From: Sphaerospermopsis sp. SIO1G1
GTDB taxonomy: Bacteria > Cyanobacteriota > Cyanobacteriia > Cyanobacteriales > Nostocaceae
NCBI GenBank assembly: GCA_010672785.1
Contig: JAAHFX010000015.1
Coordinates: forward strand, 24,798-88,797
DNA length: 64,000 bases
Direction of reading: 5' to 3'
In this document: positions 11,101 to 20,000 of the stretch, piece by piece
How the letters are laid out: each line of letters opens with the position of its first letter
Numbering within the stretch: position 1 is the first letter of the stretch
Notes under the pieces: generated by a model
What the model was told of the DNA's origin: nothing
Database searches by the model: none
What the model saw: only the letters and a program-made list of their open reading frames with translations
Translations under genes and position numbers: made by a program

Positions 11101-11404
11101 CAAACCAAAAATTAACTTTCCACCTCATCAAATTTATGGAAAACCCGAAACACCAACTACAAAAACGCTCATAGATAACCATTTCCCACCCCAAGAACCA
11201 CTAAACTCTTCACAACTAACTCATAAAATTCAGATGAACAATTTAAAAATAGCTCAGTATCAAAAACTGACCCAAAACAACGCCCAATTAACAAAAGCAC
11301 ACACTAACTTTCTCGAAGCCAGAAAAGACTACAGCCAACAAATGAGCGAAATCATCAAACTGCAACTAGCTTGCACTGAAAACTTACTCAAACCAGAAAA
11401 ATAA
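8129..11404 (+). CDS. hglC: HglC, degenerate KS (CLF-like) plus acyltransferase, PfaB-like
   Basis: A 1091-residue protein. Residues about 8-450 have a KS fold, but the nucleophile position is Glu210 (SAVETAT where an active KS has DAACASS) and the first catalytic His motif reads EVCGSGI. The third motif, NIGHTF, is kept. It is therefore probably not condensing and is CLF-like. Residues about 570-930 form an acyltransferase with GYSLGE, Ser680, where Tyr replaces the usual His before Ser, as I recall for PfaB-type ATs. The C-terminal ~150 residues are Thr/Gln-rich and end in an amphipathic helix. ATG8129 touches the AAGGAA at 8123-8128, so Met3 at 8135 has better spacing and may be the real start. 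Confidence 0.9.
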   Translation: MGMQENKAAKMAIVGMDAFFGECDSLDAFEGSIYDGKQHFIPLPEKRWQGINEQEKLLKAYGLETGTAPNGAYIQDFEIDTLRYKIPPNEIEKLNPQQLLLLKVCDRALKDGNIQPNSNVAVIIAADTELSVHQLQQRWNTSWQIKDGVHGAEIDLPAAQINQLETIVQDSIHHQVEIGEYISYVTNIMASRVSSLWNFSGPSFTISAVETATFKALELAEMLLATNEVEAVVVGAVDLAGGVENVLLRSQFGKLNTGIHTLSFDEKADGWDVGEGAGAVVLQRYDTALQNNQRIYAMIDGLSIAQSPTMAIDANTISQVCNQAFKQADIQPQAVNYLEVCGSGIPQEDTAEIQGMLQAYPSIGNGLHCAIGSVKSNIGHTFVASGIASLIKTALSLYYKYIPATPNWSGVKTPQVWEGSPFYIATESRPWFLQKEVKSRISAINSIGCDGSFAHIILSEETQQTERNSKYLESRPYHLFPIFGNDETSLLTALNNLERTITNAECLHTTASQTFIQYQQNSNSNYTLAIAGRNQKELLKEINSAKKGVSNAFINGKDWLTPIGSYFTPKPLGKDGEIAFVYPAAVNTYVGIGRTLFRLFPKAFDDVIIKSLYKRAADVEKLVFPRSLKNISTRELETLEKKLLDDSLAMFEAEMLFTRFITTIISEDFKIKPKYIFGYSLGETSMMVAQGVWSDFYQGSNTFNSSSLFSERLSGQKNAVREYWQLPKNPHQHDSNLWSNYVLMSTPEQVREALKTENRVYLTQINTPEEVLIAGEPTACERVIKKLGCNAFPAPFDHVIHAPTMESEYPELFRLNNLASQKIPGVTCYSAAEYQPITLEKDIIAHNIAKGLCQQLDFPRLVNRVYQDGAKVFIEAGAGGMCSRWIDKILGPQEHITISLNRRGINDHASIIKALAKLLSHGVKLDISPLYNLSLLNQKINKLTWRKVTLGGNSITGKILNAENRQLFQKYTQKTTEITTKNQEYKILNSLKPKINFPPHQIYGKPETPTTKTLIDNHFPPQEPLNSSQLTHKIQMNNLKIAQYQKLTQNNAQLTKAHTNFLEARKDYSQQMSEIIKLQLACTENLLKPEK

Positions 11405-11429
11405 CCCCTTCCCAGTTGGATTTACTCCC

Positions 11430-11443
11430 TCAACCCAACCTAC
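11430..11443. repeat. Half-copy of the TCAACCCAACCTAC interspersed repeat
   Basis: This 14-base sequence is identical to the right end of the palindromic element at 21296-21372. Only one arm is seen here, within the hglC-hglA gap. Confidence 0.5.
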
Positions 11444-11465
11444 TAATTTACTCCTTCTTTCTTAC

Positions 11466-11497
11466 TTTGCGCCTTTGCGCCTTTGCGTGAGAAAAAA
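11466..11497. repeat. Interspersed repeat upstream of hglA
   Basis: A TTTGCGCC/TTTGCG series ending GTGAGAAAAA. It is the third copy of the element seen before the KR-DH gene and before hglD, and ends about 30 bases before the likely hglA start. An ORF opened at TTG 11475 would begin inside this repeat, so I do not use that start. Confidence 0.55.
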
Positions 11498-11525
11498 CTT
11501 AATTTACCAAAAGGAAAAACCTACC

Positions 11526-13196
11526 GTGACAACATTTAATACGGTACTAAACAAACCCGACAACGGAATAACATACTCCAACATCTCCAACCATCAAATT
11601 CAAACTTGGAAAGGTTCAACAAACTGCGTAGCTTTTGAAAATAACACCATCAAAGAAAAACTACTCACCCTCAACCAACCCTGTCACATAGTCAAAATAG
11701 ACAGAAAAATCGGCATAACCAACGACGGATATTTAACACCAACAAACAACCTAAATTCCCCAGAAGCAGAACTATTAATATCATTACCACCCGTAGCACT
11801 GCAACAATTTGGCGACTCCAACTTTCTCAAATTTCATAACGTCAAATATGCCTACATGACAGGTGCAATGGCGGGAGGAATTGCATCAGAAGAAATGATC
11901 ATCGCCCTGGGTAAAAATCAAATTCTCGGTTCATTTGGTGCAGGTGGTTTACCTCCAGAACGCCTAGAAACTGCCATTAAAAATATTCAAGCGGCTTTAC
12001 CAAATGGACCTTATTGCTTCAATTTAATTCACAGTCCCAACGAACCAGCAATAGAAAAAAAAGCCGTAGAATTATATCTAAAATATGATGTCACCACCGT
12101 CGAAGCATCAGCATTTTTAGACCTTACTCCCAACATTGTTTATTATCGTATTGCTGGATTAAGTTTAAATTCCAATCAGCAAATAGAAATTAAAAATAAG
12201 GTCATCGCCAAAATTTCCCGGCGGGAAGTTGCCACCAAATTTATGCAGCCACCCCCAGAAAGAATGGTAAAGGAATTACTTGAACAAGGTTTAATTAGCC
12301 AACTCCAAGCTAACTTAGCCAGCAAAATTCCTATGGCTGATGATATTACCGTGGAAGCTGATTCTGGCGGTCATACAGATAATCGTCCTTTGGTATGTTT
12401 ACTCCCTTCAATTATTAGTTTGAGAGACGAAATTCAAGCTAAATATAATTACGAAAAAACCATCAGAGTAGGAGTAGCAGGAGGAATTAGTACACCAGAA
12501 TCTGCTCTCGCAGCTTTTATGATGGGTGCTGCTTATGTTGTCACTGGTTCTATCAATCAATCCTGTATTGAATCGGGAGCTTGTACACATACCAAAAAAA
12601 TATTAGCACAAGCAGAAATGGCAGATGTCATGATGGCACCTGCGGCGGATATGTTTGAAATGGGAGTAAAATTACAGGTGTTAAAACGGGGAACAATGTT
12701 TCCCATGCGGGCGCAAAAACTATATGAATTATACCGCACTTATGACTCTATTGATGCTATTCCTCAAGCAGAAAGAGATAAGTTAGAAAAACAAATCTTC
12801 CGCAAAACTATTGCTGAAGTTTGGGAAGGAACAGCAGCTTATTTATCCCATAAAAGTCCTGAAAAATTGGGTAAAGCTGTAAATAATCCTAAATTAAAAA
12901 TGGCGTTAATTTTCCGCTGGTATTTAGGCTTATCTTCACGCTGGTCTAGCAGTGGTGAAAAAGGTAGAGAAGTAGATTATCAAATTTGGTGTGGTCCCGC
13001 TATGGGCAGTTTTAACGACTGGGTACGTGGTTCTTATTTAGCAACACCAGAAAACCGCCATGTTGTTGATATTGCTAATCACATCATGTTAGGAACTGCC
13101 TTTTTATATCGCATTCAAAGCTTAAAATTTCAGGGTTTGCAAATTCCTAGTTTCTATAGTCAATATCAACCTGTTAATTCCACATTAGAGGTGTAA
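11526..13196 (+). CDS. hglA: HglA, PfaD-like FMN-dependent enoyl reductase
   Basis: A 556-residue TIM-barrel protein of the PfaD / nitronate-monooxygenase-like family, the trans-acting enoyl reductase of PUFA synthases. It should fully reduce the chain after the KR-DH steps. Visible features are GAGGLPPERLETAI, GVAGGISTPESALAAFMMGA (flavin phosphate-binding region), HTKKILAQAEMADVMMAPAA and MFPMRAQKLYELYRTYDS, all typical of PfaD. I place the start at GTG 11526, ten bases after AAGGA (11511-11515); an upstream TTG falls in a repeat. hglB follows three bases after the stop. The symbol follows usage in Anabaena/Nostoc hgl clusters as I recall it. Confidence 0.8.
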   Translation: MTTFNTVLNKPDNGITYSNISNHQIQTWKGSTNCVAFENNTIKEKLLTLNQPCHIVKIDRKIGITNDGYLTPTNNLNSPEAELLISLPPVALQQFGDSNFLKFHNVKYAYMTGAMAGGIASEEMIIALGKNQILGSFGAGGLPPERLETAIKNIQAALPNGPYCFNLIHSPNEPAIEKKAVELYLKYDVTTVEASAFLDLTPNIVYYRIAGLSLNSNQQIEIKNKVIAKISRREVATKFMQPPPERMVKELLEQGLISQLQANLASKIPMADDITVEADSGGHTDNRPLVCLLPSIISLRDEIQAKYNYEKTIRVGVAGGISTPESALAAFMMGAAYVVTGSINQSCIESGACTHTKKILAQAEMADVMMAPAADMFEMGVKLQVLKRGTMFPMRAQKLYELYRTYDSIDAIPQAERDKLEKQIFRKTIAEVWEGTAAYLSHKSPEKLGKAVNNPKLKMALIFRWYLGLSSRWSSSGEKGREVDYQIWCGPAMGSFNDWVRGSYLATPENRHVVDIANHIMLGTAFLYRIQSLKFQGLQIPSFYSQYQPVNSTLEV

Positions 13197-13199
13197 AAA

Positions 13200-14693
13200 A
13201 TGAGTTTAACAACTACCTATTCTGCGGAACAAATTCAAGAATTTATGGTGTCTAAACTGGCAGAAGTGCTAGAAGTCACTCCAGCAGAAATAGATGTGAA
13301 TGAGCATTTAGAAAATTATGGTTTAGATTCTGCTCAAGCGATGACTATTATCAGTCAATTGGAGAATTTATTAGGTTTTAAGCCTTCTCCAGTTTTACTG
13401 TGGCATTATCCCACCATTGCCAAATTATCTCAACGTTTATCAGAAGAAAATCAAGACACATCTACAACTAAAGATAGTAAAACTACTACTCCAATATTGG
13501 ATTTAGGAGCAGAAGCTGTACTTGACTCTAATATAATCCCAGAGGGTAATAACAAAGTTGATGTTACTAATCCTAAAAACATCTTCTTAACAGGGGGGAC
13601 TGGTTATCTAGGTGCATTTATTATCAAGGAATTATTAGTAGAAACCCAAGCAACTATTTATTGTTTGGTGCGTGCTACTGATGTTGCAGAAGCTAAAAGC
13701 AAATTAGAAAAAAACCTCCAGCAATATGCAATTTGGGATGAGAAATATAGTCAAAGACTCATTCCCATTGTCGGTGATTTAGCTCAACCATTTTTAGGAA
13801 TGGGGGAAGCACAATTTATAGAATTATCTGCTAACATTGATACCATTTATCATAGTGCTGCATTACTGAATTACGTCTATCCTTACTCAGCATTAAAAAC
13901 AGCAAATGTATTAGGAACTCAGGAAGTTATTAGGTTAGCTTGTAAAACCAAAGTTAAACCTTTACATTACGTTTCTAGTGTAGCTGTTTTTGAATCTAAC
14001 GCTTATGCTGGTCAGGTAGTTAAAGAAAATGATAGCTTTGATCATTGGCAAGGTATTTTCTTAGGTTACTCACAAACAAAATGGGTTTCTGAGAAACTAG
14101 TGAAAATTGCTGGGGAGAGAGGATTACCTATTACAATTTATCGCCCACCTTTAATTGCTGGTGATAGTAAAACAGGCATTTGTAACACCCATGATTTCAT
14201 TAATTTAATGATTAAAGGTTGCTTACAAATGGGGAGTTTCCCAGATGTAGATTATATGCTAGATATGTCACCTGTAGACTATGTAAGTCAGGCAGTTGTG
14301 TACTTATCTAGACAGGAAAAATCCATTACTCAAGCTTTCCATTTGCAACACCCCCAACCTGCTTCTTTAAAATCTTTGGTGGAATGGATACGCACTTTTG
14401 GCTTTAAATTAGAAATGATTCCTTACGAACAGTGGCAAGATCAATTAATCAATAATGTCACTGACCAAGAGAATCCATTATACACCCTAAAACCATTTTT
14501 ATTAGAGCGTTGGTCTGAGGAACAAATTACAATTCCTGATTTGTACTTACAAACTAGAAGACCAATTATTAGTTGTGAGGCGACCCTAGAAGCACTAACA
14601 GGAAGTTCCATAGTTTGTCCAGAAATTGATTCCCAACTATTGATGACTTATACCTCCTATTTAATGCAAGCAGGTTTTCTCAGTTTGGTTTAA
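13200..14693 (+). CDS. hglB: HglB (HetM), acyl carrier protein-thioester reductase
   Basis: A 497-residue chain-releasing enzyme. An N-terminal ACP (about 8-80) carries the phosphopantetheine Ser44 in NYGLDSAQA. The rest is an extended SDR thioester-reductase domain with NADP-binding TGGTGYLGAF near 128 and catalytic Tyr290/Lys294 in GYSQTKW. It would reductively offload the acyl chain as aldehyde or alcohol, giving the fatty alcohol that is then glycosylated. The length fits HetM of Anabaena (about 500 aa). AGAGG at the end of hglA serves as ribosome-binding site, and the genes are three bases apart. It is the last gene of the co-directional biosynthetic set. Confidence 0.92.
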   Translation: MSLTTTYSAEQIQEFMVSKLAEVLEVTPAEIDVNEHLENYGLDSAQAMTIISQLENLLGFKPSPVLLWHYPTIAKLSQRLSEENQDTSTTKDSKTTTPILDLGAEAVLDSNIIPEGNNKVDVTNPKNIFLTGGTGYLGAFIIKELLVETQATIYCLVRATDVAEAKSKLEKNLQQYAIWDEKYSQRLIPIVGDLAQPFLGMGEAQFIELSANIDTIYHSAALLNYVYPYSALKTANVLGTQEVIRLACKTKVKPLHYVSSVAVFESNAYAGQVVKENDSFDHWQGIFLGYSQTKWVSEKLVKIAGERGLPITIYRPPLIAGDSKTGICNTHDFINLMIKGCLQMGSFPDVDYMLDMSPVDYVSQAVVYLSRQEKSITQAFHLQHPQPASLKSLVEWIRTFGFKLEMIPYEQWQDQLINNVTDQENPLYTLKPFLLERWSEEQITIPDLYLQTRRPIISCEATLEALTGSSIVCPEIDSQLLMTYTSYLMQAGFLSLV

Positions 14694-14854
14694 TTTTTGG
14701 GTATTGCTGATTGAGAGTATGATTTTTTCAAGTTCATACTTAAATTTAGCAATACCAATTTTTGTACACAATTTTAGGTAATTTATATCTATTAAATTAT
14801 CAGGGTATCATCATGAAATTGCTATAATATGAGGGTAATATCACCATTCTTAAT

Positions 14855-15658
14855 ATGCAAACCCAAACTCCAATTCAGTGTAAAGAAACTGCTTTAATTA
14901 CTGGAGCAGCTAGTGGAATTGGCTACGAATTAGCTTGTATTTTTGCAGCGAAAAATTACGATTTAGTTTTGGTAGATAGGAATGAGTTTAAATTACTAGA
15001 AATCGCTATTGATTTTAAGGAGAAATTCGATACACTTGTAACAACAATAATTAAAGATTTATCTGTACCTTCATCATCAGCAGAAATATTTGCAGAACTG
15101 CAAAAAGACCAGATTAAAGTTGATGTTTTAGTTAATAATGCTGGTTTTGGGACTTACGGTTTATTTAATGAAACTAACTTAATCACTGAGTTAGAAATGT
15201 TGCAAGTCAATTTAGTTTGTTTAACCCATTTGACTAAATTGTTCCTCAAAGATATGGTCAATCAAGGTAAGGGTAGAATCTTAAATGTCTCCTCTGCTGC
15301 TGCTTTTCAACCAGGGCCTTTAATGGCGGTCTATTTTGCTAGTAAGGCTTATGTTTTATCTTTTTCTGAAGCGATCGCTAATGAATTAGAAAATACAGGT
15401 GTAAATGTTACCGTTTTGTGTCCAGGTTCAACAGTTTCTGCATTTCATGAACGCACAGGAATGGCAAATTCTAAATTGTTAAAAGGTAAAAATATGATGG
15501 ATGCTAAAACTGTTGCCCAAATGGGATACGATGGATTAATGAAAGGTCAAACAATTGTTGTTCCTGGGTTAGTTAATAAAATTCTTGCTAAACTTGTAGG
15601 ATTTTTCCCTAGAAATTGGGTGACAAAAGTTGTCAGAAGTATGCAGGAAGATAAGTAA
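14855..15658 (+). CDS. Short-chain dehydrogenase in the hetN position, lacking RGSGR
   Basis: A 267-residue classical SDR: cofactor loop TGAASGIG near residue 17, NNAGFG, and catalytic Tyr160/Lys164 in YFASK. In Anabaena PCC 7120 the gene after hglB/hetM is hetN, whose product carries the RGSGR pentapeptide that inhibits heterocyst differentiation. Here the aligned position reads QGKGR (residues 137-141). The overall sequence, with AAAFQPGPLMAVY, looks more like the broad DltE/COG0300 SDR group. I therefore do not call it hetN, although position suggests a hetN-like ancestry or replacement. A TATAAT-like box at 14823-14828 may belong to its own promoter. Confidence 0.75.
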   Translation: MQTQTPIQCKETALITGAASGIGYELACIFAAKNYDLVLVDRNEFKLLEIAIDFKEKFDTLVTTIIKDLSVPSSSAEIFAELQKDQIKVDVLVNNAGFGTYGLFNETNLITELEMLQVNLVCLTHLTKLFLKDMVNQGKGRILNVSSAAAFQPGPLMAVYFASKAYVLSFSEAIANELENTGVNVTVLCPGSTVSAFHERTGMANSKLLKGKNMMDAKTVAQMGYDGLMKGQTIVVPGLVNKILAKLVGFFPRNWVTKVVRSMQEDK

Positions 15659-15675
15659 AATTAGTAGGTAAATCT

Positions 15676-15740
15676 AGATCCCCGACTTCTACTTTTAATT
15701 AAAAATTTATTGCTCAGATAATCAAAGAAGTCGGGGATCT
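15676..15740. repeat. Inverted repeat between convergent genes
   Basis: AGATCCCCGACTTCT (15676-15690) and its exact reverse complement (15726-15740) surround a 35-base AT-rich loop. The element lies between two convergent genes and could act as a bidirectional terminator. The arm sequence also resembles a small repeat spread widely in Nostocales genomes. Confidence 0.65.
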
Positions 15741-15763
15741 GATCCCTAGATATTCTCAATTAC

Positions 15764-16819
15764 TTAATCATTGTTTTCAGACTCATTAACTATATGACGT
15801 TTGAACCCAGAATATCCATCAGTAGTAAACCAATATTCCCAACTTCCACCTTTAGCATCTGACCAATTATTCAAATCAAAATATCCACTTCCTTCCGGTG
15901 TGCCAGCAATTCTATAAACTTTCACCGCTTGACCATTATTATTCCAAATTAACGGTTGATCCCGTTCTACTTTTTCTGGTAATGCACCATTTGTTTGTAG
16001 AAAATAAGCATCTTGTCCTTTATCTTCACCATTACCAAATACTTTAGCAATTCCCTTTTCATCAATTGCCACAAATGCCCCTTCTTCTAAACCAATAGCA
16101 AAAACCTCCAAACGATTAGTATCATAAACAACTCTAGCTAATAAACCAAAAATTCGTCCATATCTAGGTTCAGGATGATTGCGATTTACTCGGTCTAAAT
16201 GAGTATCAGTAATGACTTTTTTTAGATATGGAACTCTAATAAAATCACTGCGATAAATATCTTTTGTATTGTGATGAAAGGGATTATTTAAAATTTCTGA
16301 ACTGATAATCCCCCGATGAGAAGGTACATAATAATAATCTCCTAAAATTGCCATTCCTGCACTAGTTCCAGCGATAGGAATCTTCTTTTCATTAACTAAA
16401 TAATTTAGTTCATCTTCTACTTTTGTTCCTTCCCAATAATCTTCATAGGCATTTTGATCACCACCAGCAATAAATATTGCGTCTGCTTCCCGTAAATATT
16501 CAATCACTTCTAAATCATCTGCTGCATCTCGACTATCAATAGAAAGCTCCGCCGCAGAATTAATTAAATCTCGATAATATTCACATACCCAGTCAGCTTG
16601 TCTACCAATTCCCCCGGTTCTAAGAATTAATAAGTTACCTTTATCTGCACGTTTTAAAAACCATTGGGTAGCTGCATCTTCTCCCGATTTTTTGCCCTCT
16701 GCACCACCAATTAATAAAATACCAGGAGTTGGTTTAGCCGATGTTTTTTCCCATCTTCCACATTCTTTTAAATAGTCAAAGTCTGTGTCCAAGTCTCTAT
16801 CAAAATCTCGTCTTGACAT
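15764..16819 (-). CDS. Peptidase S51 family, cyanophycinase-like
   Basis: A 351-residue protein with ILLIGGAEGKKSGEDAATQW, IFIAGGDQ and the nucleophile elbow GTSAGM, the serine-hydrolase signature of peptidase S51. FHHNTKDIYRSDFIRVPYL also fits the family. Cyanophycinases cleave cyanophycin (multi-L-arginyl-poly-L-aspartate) to beta-Asp-Arg dipeptides, and cyanophycin is the nitrogen store of heterocyst polar plugs. This protein is longer than classic CphB (about 270-280 aa), with a charged N-terminal extension and a C-terminal extension, so substrate specificity is inferred. ATG16819 has AAAGG about eight bases upstream; ATG16825 and GTG16828 are worse spaced. Confidence 0.78.
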   Translation of the reverse strand: MSRRDFDRDLDTDFDYLKECGRWEKTSAKPTPGILLIGGAEGKKSGEDAATQWFLKRADKGNLLILRTGGIGRQADWVCEYYRDLINSAAELSIDSRDAADDLEVIEYLREADAIFIAGGDQNAYEDYWEGTKVEDELNYLVNEKKIPIAGTSAGMAILGDYYYVPSHRGIISSEILNNPFHHNTKDIYRSDFIRVPYLKKVITDTHLDRVNRNHPEPRYGRIFGLLARVVYDTNRLEVFAIGLEEGAFVAIDEKGIAKVFGNGEDKGQDAYFLQTNGALPEKVERDQPLIWNNNGQAVKVYRIAGTPEGSGYFDLNNWSDAKGGSWEYWFTTDGYSGFKRHIVNESENND

Positions 16820-17090
16820 AAACATCACCTTTACTACTTATTGAGAATGACAAATATTGATGATTTTTTATGTTCAAATAATACTTTTTTATATATAATT
16901 AATATTTTTGTCAGAATCAGGATAACCAGGATTAAAGGATTTACAGGATTGTTATTTGAATATTAACAAATATGGTTTTTATTATATTTATGATCATACT
17001 CTCAGGTAATTAAATCATTTCCTACACAGTTTGATCCAAAATTGCTATAAAGGAGAATAGCATCTATCCTGATTATAAGAACCACTAATA

Positions 17091-20000
17091 ATGAACTTAT
17101 ACAATGCTTTCATTTCCTATGGACGTGCAGATAGTAAAGCATTTGCTACAAAACTACATGAAAATCTCAAAGCTCAGGGTTTAAACATCTGGTTTGATCA
17201 AGAAGACATCCCCCTAGCGGTAGATTTTCAAGAACAAATAGATGATGGTATTTCTAAAGCTGATAATTTCATCTTTATCATTGCTCCCCATTCTGTCAAC
17301 TCTCCCTATTGTTTAAAAGAAATTGAACTAGCAGTTAAATTCAAAAAAAGAATAATTCCCTTACTTCATGTTGAAGAAATTAGTTATCAAACTTGGCAAA
17401 AACGGAATCCTGGAAAAACAGAAGCAGATTGGGAAGAATATCAAAAGTTAGGAAAACACTCTAGTTTTATCAACATTCATCCAGAAATTAGTAGAATTAA
17501 CTGGGTTTACTTCCGGGAAGAAATTGACGATTTTGATACTTCTTTAACTGGGTTAATTTCAGCAATTCACAAACATGAAGATTATGTTAGACAACACACC
17601 GAAATTTTATTACAAGCATTAGAATGGCAACTTAACCAACAACAAACTAACTATTTATTAGTAGGAGAAGCAAGACAAAAAGCGGAAACTTGGTTAAAAC
17701 AAAGATTTACAACTGAACAACCACCCTGTCTTCCGACAGATTTACATTGTGAATTTATTTGTGAAAGTATTAAAAATTCTCATAATTTACTTACTCAGGT
17801 TTTCTTAGTATCCTCAGAACAAGATGATGAGATAAAAGAGAAAATCAGAACCACCTTAATGCGAGAAAGTATTACAGTTTGGACAAATAAACGAGATATT
17901 AAAACCGGGAGTGAATTTAACGAAGCAATCAATCAAGGAATTGCAGGAGCGGATAATTTTGTATATTTAATATCTGAGTATTGTCTAAAATCTGAATCAT
18001 GTCAACAAGAATTAAATCAAGCGTTAGCAAACAATAAACGAATTATTCCGTTATTATTAGAAAACGTAGATTTACAATCAATTCACCCAGAATTAAAGAA
18101 ATTACAATTTATAGATTTTACTACATCAGATAACGAAGAGAAATATAATCTCAGCACCGATAAACTATTGCAGCAACTCAAAACCGAATCTTCCTATTAT
18201 GAAAATCATAAACTGTTATTAGTCAAAGCTAGAAAATGGCAAAGACAAAACCAAAACCCTAGTTTATTATTACGGGGTTATAACCTCCAATATTTTGAAA
18301 GTTGGTTCAAAGTCGCTCAACAAAGTCAAAATTATCCACCCTTACCTATTCAATCAGAATTTATCAATGCTAGTTTAAATAAACCAGAAGGATATTCCTT
18401 AGAAGTCTTTATATCCTATTCCCGGACAGATTCAGACTTAGCCAGAAAATTAAATGATGCTTTACAGGAATTAGGAAAAACGACCTGGTTTGACCAAGAA
18501 AGTATTGCCACAGGAACAGATTTTCAACAAGAAATATGTCATGGAATTAAGATTTCCAATAACTTCGTATTTATCATTTCTCCCAAATCTGTAAACTCTC
18601 CCTATTGTGCAGATGAAGTTGAATATGCGTGTAAATTAAATAAACGGATTGTTACTATCTTACATCGTCCTTTGTCAGCAGAGGATAAACAGAAATTACC
18701 ATCAGCATTAGCAGCAATACAATGGTTAGATTTTAATAAACATGATGGGGGATTTTACGCTAATTTTAACGAATTGGTGAGGACGTTAGATACCGATAGA
18801 GAACATATTAGAAGTCATACCAAATGGTCACAACGGGCGTTGGAATGGGAGGAGAAAAATAAGAGTGAAGATTTGTTATTAAGAGGGAGTGAATTTGCAG
18901 TTGCTGAGGAATGGTTGAAGACAGCGGAAACAGAAAATAAAAATCCGCCAGCTACGAAATTACAGAGGGAATATATTGATAAAAGTCGGGAAGTTATAGA
19001 AGCAGGAGATAAGAAAGAAAAACGGCAGATATTGATTTTAAGGTCATTGTTGGTAGGAGCAAGTGTGGCATTATTAGGGGCAATGGGAGCAAGTTTTATT
19101 GCTGTCTCTCAATCTCATGAAGCCAAAAAACAATTACTACTAGCAGAATACAACCAAGCCGAATCTTTAGGACGATATTCCCAATCTCTGATGAATGAAA
19201 ATAAAGACTTGGAAGCATTTATCACAGCAATTAAAGCTGGAAAAACCTTGCACAGTCAAAAAGCAACTAATGTAGAAGTTTTCAATAGTTTACATAAAGT
19301 TCTGATTGAGGGTAGAGAACGTAACCGCCTAGAAGGTCATCAGGATGCTGTCTGGGGTGTGAGTTTCAGCCCCGACGGAAAAACCATTGCTACTGCTTCA
19401 TTGGACGGTACAGCCCGGTTGTGGAATTTAAATGGTCAACTCCTGCAAGAATTTAAAGGACATGGGAGTCCTGTCAATAGTGTGAGTTTCAGCCCCGACG
19501 GACAAACCATTGCTACTGCATCATCTGACGATACAGCTCGGTTGTGGAATTTAAAGGGTGAACTGCTCCAAGTGTTCAAAGGTCATCAGAGTTATGTTTT
19601 AAGTGTGAGTTTCAGCCCCGACGGACAAACCATTGCTACTGCTTCTGGGGACTATACAGCCCGGTTGTGGAATTTAAAGGGTGAACTGCTTCAAGAATTC
19701 ATTGGTCATCAGAGTTTTGTCACAAGTGTGAGTTTCAGCCCCGACGGACAAACCATTGCTACTGCATCATCTGACGATACAGCCCGGTTGTGGAATTTAA
19801 AGGGTGAACTGCTGCAAGAATTTAAAGGTCATCAGGATGCTGTCTGGGGTGTGAGTTTCAGCCCCGACGGACAAACCATTGCTACTGCATCATCTGACGA
19901 TACAGCCCGGTTATGGAACTTAAACGGTCAACTCCGGCAAGAGTTCAAAGGTCATCGGATTTCTTTCATAAGTGTGAGTTTCAGCCCCGACGGACAAACC

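Noticed and set aside
14764..14777. Possible NtcA site (GTA-N8-TAG) before the SDR gene
   Set aside because: The second half-site is TAG rather than TAC and the TATAAT-like box lies about 46 bases further on, too far for a standard NtcA-activated promoter.
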